Source: Corylus avellana (lineage: Eukaryota; Streptophyta; Magnoliopsida; Fagales; Betulaceae). From it: 64,000 nucleotides of DNA. A model generated the notes under the pieces. It did not search any database. It was not told where the DNA came from and worked only from the letters and a program-made list of their open reading frames with translations. The position numbers were made by a program, and so were the translations under genes. The stretch covers positions 18,367,358 to 18,431,357 of the forward strand of contig NC_081544.1 in the NCBI RefSeq assembly GCF_901000735.1. Reading direction: 5' to 3'. Numbering within the stretch: the stretch's first letter is position 1; each line of letters begins with the position of its first letter. Shown here one piece after another: positions 59,652 through 64,000 of the stretch.

Positions 59652-61590
59652 TTGCAAGATTGATTGAAGTTAAAAGCATTGCCATTGGAAGCACATGCTT
59701 CCCAACTTGATTCAAAATTGCAATACATTTGGTCATTGTTAGTGAAGTACTAAATTGTTCACTAAGAGAAATAGTCGAAGGTGGTTTACTGGAAATCCAA
59801 GTTCTTCCCACTCGTATTGGTTTCCTTATGCGCTGTTTGGTTGCTGAGTTGTGTTTGAACTTTGGCTTTCTGGCAGCACAAGAAAACATTACAGCAGAAG
59901 GTATGACCGAGTGCCATGAATCCTGAGAATGCTGAACACCATGGTTTTGTATAAATTGCGGGCTACTGTCATTTTATAGGATACTCTGTACTACAATGGT
60001 TTTGCAGGCTACTGTAGTTACACAAGTACTATGAGTCATGAGAATGTTGTACACCATGCCGTTTCTACATGGGTTTTACCGTGCTGTGCAAATGGCCATG
60101 GATGGCCGAATCACACCTAAATGATTAGGAAATTGTTCGCCACCTCGTTGGTCATATCTGAAGGTGGCGAAGCCATTTCTAATGGTAATTCGGAAGTTTG
60201 GCAGCCCCTCAATTTTATTTTATTTTTTCTTTTTTGGCTAATTTGAAATAATCGAGTCACCCTCAAATGGCCAGAGAAAGAAAGTGGTGAAACCATCCCT
60301 TTGGCCATATCGGGGGAGGCTAAACCACCCCCCTGGCCAAAGGGAATAGTACATAGTACCCCTCCATTTCACTTGAAATGGAGAGGAGTATGTTAGTGTT
60401 AAATAGGGGCAAAATTGTCTAAACATTAACATTGGGGCAATTTTGTCCTTCATATTTGCACCAACCGCTCATTTCCATTTCAATTATTTTATTTAAAATA
60501 GAGAGAATCATTTTTTCTTACGGGGTGGTTGAACCACCTCCTATTTGGCCAAAGGGGTGAACCATTCCCTATTTGGCCAAGGGGATGGCTCATCCCCTTG
60601 GACCAAAGGGTGGTTCGACCACTCTTTGGTTTTACATTTTTTTTTTTTTTTTTTTCAAAAGAGAAATAGTTTCTGTTTTTTGTTTTTGTTTTTTTTTTTT
60701 TAAGACATTTTAGCATTATTTTTATTTTATTAAGAGTTTTCGTCTTTGGGAAAGCATTAATAACTTTTTGGTAGTTCGAGAGGATATTATCTCAATCAAA
60801 AGTTTTTTATTTTTTTTTTATTTTTAGGGGAATACTATCAACTAGGTAATAGTTTGAGGAGAATATGTTAAAATTTTCCTAAATTTTAATATCAACCGGA
60901 TCCGGCATCCTTTATAAGCCTATCAAGCTGAGTCGAGCTTATACAACTTTGTTCACGAGCCTAATCTGAGATGAACCAAGCTTTGGCGTGTTCAACTTAT
61001 TTAATAAACAAGTGTGTAAATATGTTTTACTGCTTGTTTTATAAATGAACCAATCCCAAGGCAAACTAATTCGAATTGAGCTCAAGCTTCTTCACGAGCA
61101 GCTCTGTTTATTTACAATCCTAATACTAAGTTTATTAATGGTTTATTTATAGATTTTGCATAAAAAAATATAAATACATTTTCTACTCACCCACTCTCGC
61201 TTGACAACGGATTTCTCCATCGTATCCGAATCTTAAACTGCAGGCATTCCCTTGTGAGTGCATAATAGAACTATTTACGTTGCCAATTTGTAAGTACAAA
61301 GACCTTGTGTAAAAACTTCATACCACTGTAAAAATTCTGTGGCATCAAATACTTGGGACACTCTTTCTCTTATTAATAACAAGGGCCGATTGACAACGTA
61401 GGCATAGCCAACTTCGGAGAAAGATCATGAGCTGGTCCTTCAGTTTAAAAGGATAAAATTGTCTAAAAGACGTGAGATTACAATTTTTTCTCTCCAAAAG
61501 TGAGGAATCAACTCCTCTCCATTTCAAATCATTGATGGGTTTCAGAACGAGTTGCTTCAAAATAAAGAGGAGATAAATTTGATATATTAT
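59652..61590. other. 3' flank of zinc finger gene, then repeats
   Basis: 59652 to about 60100 is probably 3' untranslated sequence. From 60120 to 60650 come GC-richer palindromic segments (listed separately), then AT-rich DNA. GTTTGAGGAGAATATGTT at 60853 with TTTTCC at about 60879 resembles the right end of the MITE at 29927. No gene is supported. Confidence 0.55.
60130..60640. repeat. array of GGTGG/CCACC inverted repeats
   Basis: Repeated short inversions such as GGTGGTTGAACCACC, GGCCAAAGGGGTGAACCA and GGGTGGTTCGACCACTC. The style matches the palindromic cores at 41087-41122 and 53361-53610. Probably the core of another fold-back element whose left end I cannot place. Confidence 0.6.
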
Positions 61591-62017
61591 TCAAAATACA
61601 AGAGAGTTAAACATGAGTAAATTAGTATACATATTAGGATACTACTTCTAACTCAAAAGCATAAGCTAATGTGGGACACAAACCTTATAGGTGCATGCAC
61701 AATAACTATCCCATCACTTGTGAGTCTCTTCCACATTGACCACACTCCCTCACACACAAGAGTATCACGCGTACTCCAAGAGAAACTACTCAAACGCATC
61801 AAACCAAGACATTCATATTAGCAATAGCGGAAGCTAACCAAACCATAGGCTCTGATACTAATTGTTGGAGAGACAAACATCAAAAGAGTTAAACAAGAGT
61901 AAATTAATATACATATTATGACACTATTTCAAGCGTCCACTTAGATATATTAACCATTATTATTTTTTACACTATCTCAATATGGAACACAAATCTCACA
62001 AGTGCATGCACAATGTT
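61590..62017 (-). mobile_element. TRIM-like retroelement with initiator-Met primer site
   Basis: Two diverged direct copies of an LTR-like segment lie at about 61590-61708 and 61863-62016 (both have AGAGTTAAACA, TATACATATTA, ACACAAA, GTGCATGCACAA). On the minus strand the right copy ends TCCAACA and is followed at once by ATTAGTATCAGAGCC (61848-61862), close to the initiator-methionine primer binding site. The internal part is only about 150 bp and non-coding, as in TRIMs. Confidence 0.72.
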
Positions 62018-62164
62018 AGCAAAAGGCACCATGAGGGCAAGGTAATGTCGATGAATTTAGGTCTTCCACTACTATGGGGCAATTGCTTTTCTTTTGTATA
62101 TATAATTTCGTGTGTAGGTACTCTATATGGTAATCATTGTTTCAGGCCATTAATCATTAGTGTT

Positions 62165-62413
62165 TCACAGCTTATAGTAATTTGCCAAAGATTTGCCCTC
62201 CAACTCCTTTCCCAAAAACCTGGTCATGAAGTCCATTAACGAGAAGTGCTGGTAAATTGCAGGTTTCTGTGCTGAGATTATCTCCGGCAACGGTCCATAC
62301 AACGAATCTCTATTCCCTGGGTTGAAGAAAAGCGTCATCGACAATCGTGCTTCATTCTTGGGGTTCGCCAACACTCGGTGCTCTGCACTTTTGTATTCTC
62401 CGTTTGATATGAT
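62165..62413 (-). CDS. last exon of a 2-oxoglutarate/Fe(II) dioxygenase (partial)
   Basis: A minus-strand exon starts after a TGTTCAG acceptor (62416-62414) and reads IISNGEYKSAEHRVLANP, NEARLSMTLFFNPGNRDSLY, GPLPEIISAQKPAIYQHFSL, then a C-terminus NYYKL and stop. EHRV carries the third iron-binding histidine and RLS the 2-oxoglutarate-binding Arg-x-Ser of plant DOXC enzymes. The closest style is the 1-aminocyclopropane-1-carboxylate oxidase homologue group, which includes hormone and specialised-metabolism oxygenases. The exon is intact, but no upstream exons (HxD motif, N-terminal DIOX_N) are found in the remaining 1.6 kb, so they lie beyond the window or are lost. A TRIM-like element lies about 150 bp past the stop. 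Confidence 0.85.
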   Translation of the reverse strand: MISNGEYKSAEHRVLANPKNEARLSMTLFFNPGNRDSLYGPLPEIISAQKPAIYQHFSLMDFMTRFLGKELEGKSLANYYKL

Positions 62414-62663
62414 CTGAACACCTCAACATTTTGGATATGAGTTAGATAAAAACTAAAAATAAAAAAATCTTTAGCTTCCTTACAATTTCCGAAAAAAATC
62501 AGAGTATCCATTTCATACTCAATATTTAAAGTTTGTGTATGTAATATACTAGTGTTTAAAAAATCGTAAAAAAAATAAAAATTAAAAAAAATAAAGGCCA
62601 TCTTTCTTTTTCAATGTTCAGTGATAAGAGCATCATCGAACTAGACACTTTTGTTCAATCTCC

Positions 62664-62772
62664 AAGAGGCAGCTCAATCGGTTAGAGATCAAGCCTTATA
62701 AAGCGGAGATCTCTAATTCGAATTCCCCTTCCCCTTTTGTGTAAACATATCAAAAAAAAAAAAAAAAAAAAA
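62664..62772 (+). mobile_element. tRNA-derived SINE
   Basis: GGCAGCTCAATCGGTTAGAG (62669-62688) resembles a pol III A box, and AATTCGAATTCCCC (62715-62728), 46 bp downstream, resembles a B box. An A run follows at 62752-62772. A box, B box and poly-A tail in about 110 bp fit a plant SINE. No cloverleaf of a real tRNA can be formed. Confidence 0.6.
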
Positions 62773-64000
62773 CATTCAGTTTCTTTTTGAAAGCCTTAAA
62801 GCATTTTTGTGATTATGAAATAGACATTTTAAAGCCCGAAAAAAAAGAGAGAAAAAATAAATAAATAAAGTCATTTAAAAGCTTTACTCAAAATAGCGTC
62901 TTAGCCATTTTTAGGATAAACAGTCAAAGAATTATTTTTAAAGTGTTTTATCAAATAGCACAACTTTTGTTTAGTACAACTTTTTAGGTACTAGCAACAT
63001 ATTTTTTTCAAATTTTCTAAAAGTATCTCCGCCAATAGTAGTTAAAATAGTTATGGAAAAAGTACAAATTTTTATTTTAACTATTGTTTTTTCTATATCT
63101 ATTATACTCTATATTTTATTTAAATATTATTTATTTTTTACTGTAGGGAGAGAGAAAGAAGGGAGAGAGAAAAGAACAATAAAATTGTTAAAAGTAGCAA
63201 ATTTTTAGAACATCTTTACTTTAGAGGATCTGTGGTATTAAAGTAGCATAATAATAGCTAAATATATAACTTGAATCACTTAATTAAAATGCTCTAACTC
63301 AATCACGAGCAGACTATTAATTTATCCAAGTTAACAATCTCACCAAATTTTACTCACTAAAATAACTAAAAGTGCAATTCACTTTTTAAGAGAACCAACA
63401 ACAACCTCCATACTTTAATAATCTACTTTCCCTACTTTATTTAAATATTATTTTTCAAAGATTTGTTTATTTTTTTTCTTAACTTTTATATTTTTGAATG
63501 TTTGTATTTTTCTAATGGTATATTTTAAGAATATTTGTCTTATTTTAACGGTAATATTTTTAAAAATTTGTAATTTTTCTAACGGTCATATTTTTGAATT
63601 TGTGTCTTATCCTAGCGGTTATATTTTCAAAAATTTTGTCTCATCTTAACGGTCATATTTTTGAAAATTTTGTCACATCCTAACGATCATATTTTTGAAA
63701 AGAAACAAAGAAGGGAGAGAGACTGCAAAGAAAAGGGAAAGAAAAAGAAAAAAAAAAAAAATGAGAGAGAAACGAAAAGCAACATGGAGAGAGAGAAATT
63801 ATATTTGTTTAGGATTAAATACCTAATTCTCCCTTATAGTTTCAGCACTTTATTTTTTGCCCCTTTGAGCATTTCCACCAGCTTAGATAAAAGACCAATA
63901 TTAGCTATATTTAGCTATTATTGTTCTTTTTTTTAGCTATAATAGAGTAGTTTGCCATTAGCTAAAATATCTACATTACTACAGTGAATAGCAATTTGGA
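62773..64000. other. gene-free AT-rich end of window
   Basis: No exon of the dioxygenase or of any other gene is recognised. It includes purine-rich GAGAGA stretches near 63145-63170 and 63708-63800 and the minisatellite listed separately. Confidence 0.55.
63481..63714. repeat. 34-bp minisatellite (AACGGTCATATTTTTGAA)
   Basis: Six units with the core AACGGTCATATTTTTGAA begin at 63514, 63547, 63581, 63614, 63648 and 63682, a spacing of 33 to 34 bp. The units become more alike towards the right. Confidence 0.88.

Noticed and set aside
62669..62730. Possible tRNA gene
   Set aside because: A and B boxes are present, but no acceptor stem or cloverleaf can be drawn and a poly-A tail follows; a SINE fits better.

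Overview
This is an AT-rich stretch of nuclear DNA from a flowering plant, almost certainly a woody-type eudicot. It shows spliced GT-AG genes with short exons and plant-specific gene families. It is also densely and nestedly packed with plant transposons: CACTA, MULE, hAT, Harbinger, L1-type LINE, TRIM-like LTR pieces and MITEs. No species can be named from the sequence. There are four N gaps (425-706, 863-907, 22548-22647, 44100-44199); the last two are exactly 100 N, the usual placeholder for an unsized scaffold gap.

Layout: 1 to 8472 is the right part of a degenerate CACTA element with a TNP2 transposase pseudogene, a second transposase-24-like gene, a dense subterminal repeat array and the terminal CACTACAAGAAT inverted repeat. 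8545 to 11418 is a broken LINE on the minus strand. 11418 to 12885 is a truncated hAT-like element, followed by a LINE RNase H fragment. 15228 to 26624 is a large Mutator-like element (MULE) with about 0.8 kb terminal inverted repeats and a nine-T target duplication. It carries two convergent genes, a MuDR-type transposase (minus) and a GRF zinc finger plus membrane-anchor protein (plus). A 1.4 kb hAT element is nested in it, and a 2.1 kb duplication flanks a scaffold gap and is probably an assembly artefact. 26.7 to 45.9 kb is gene-poor and holds several fold-back Mutator-type MITEs with 9 bp target duplications, LTR-like remnants and a 5'-truncated LINE.

Host genes begin at 47.7 kb. A five-exon Nudix hydrolase of the Arabidopsis NUDT4/17/18/21 type lies at 47973-49191. 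A three-copy local tandem repeat at 50.58-54.17 kb is invaded by an hAT element, a small MITE and a Harbinger-type MITE. A six-exon gene at 56217-59651 encodes an organelle-type RanBP2 zinc finger protein (OZ/VAR3 family). An orphan last exon of a 2-oxoglutarate dioxygenase lies at 62165-62413 (minus), next to a TRIM-like element, with a tRNA-derived SINE further right.

The host genes show no operon-like relation to one another. The most instructive systems are the two-gene MULE, with both genes running inward from its inverted repeats, and the record of sequential insertions preserved by exact target-site duplications.
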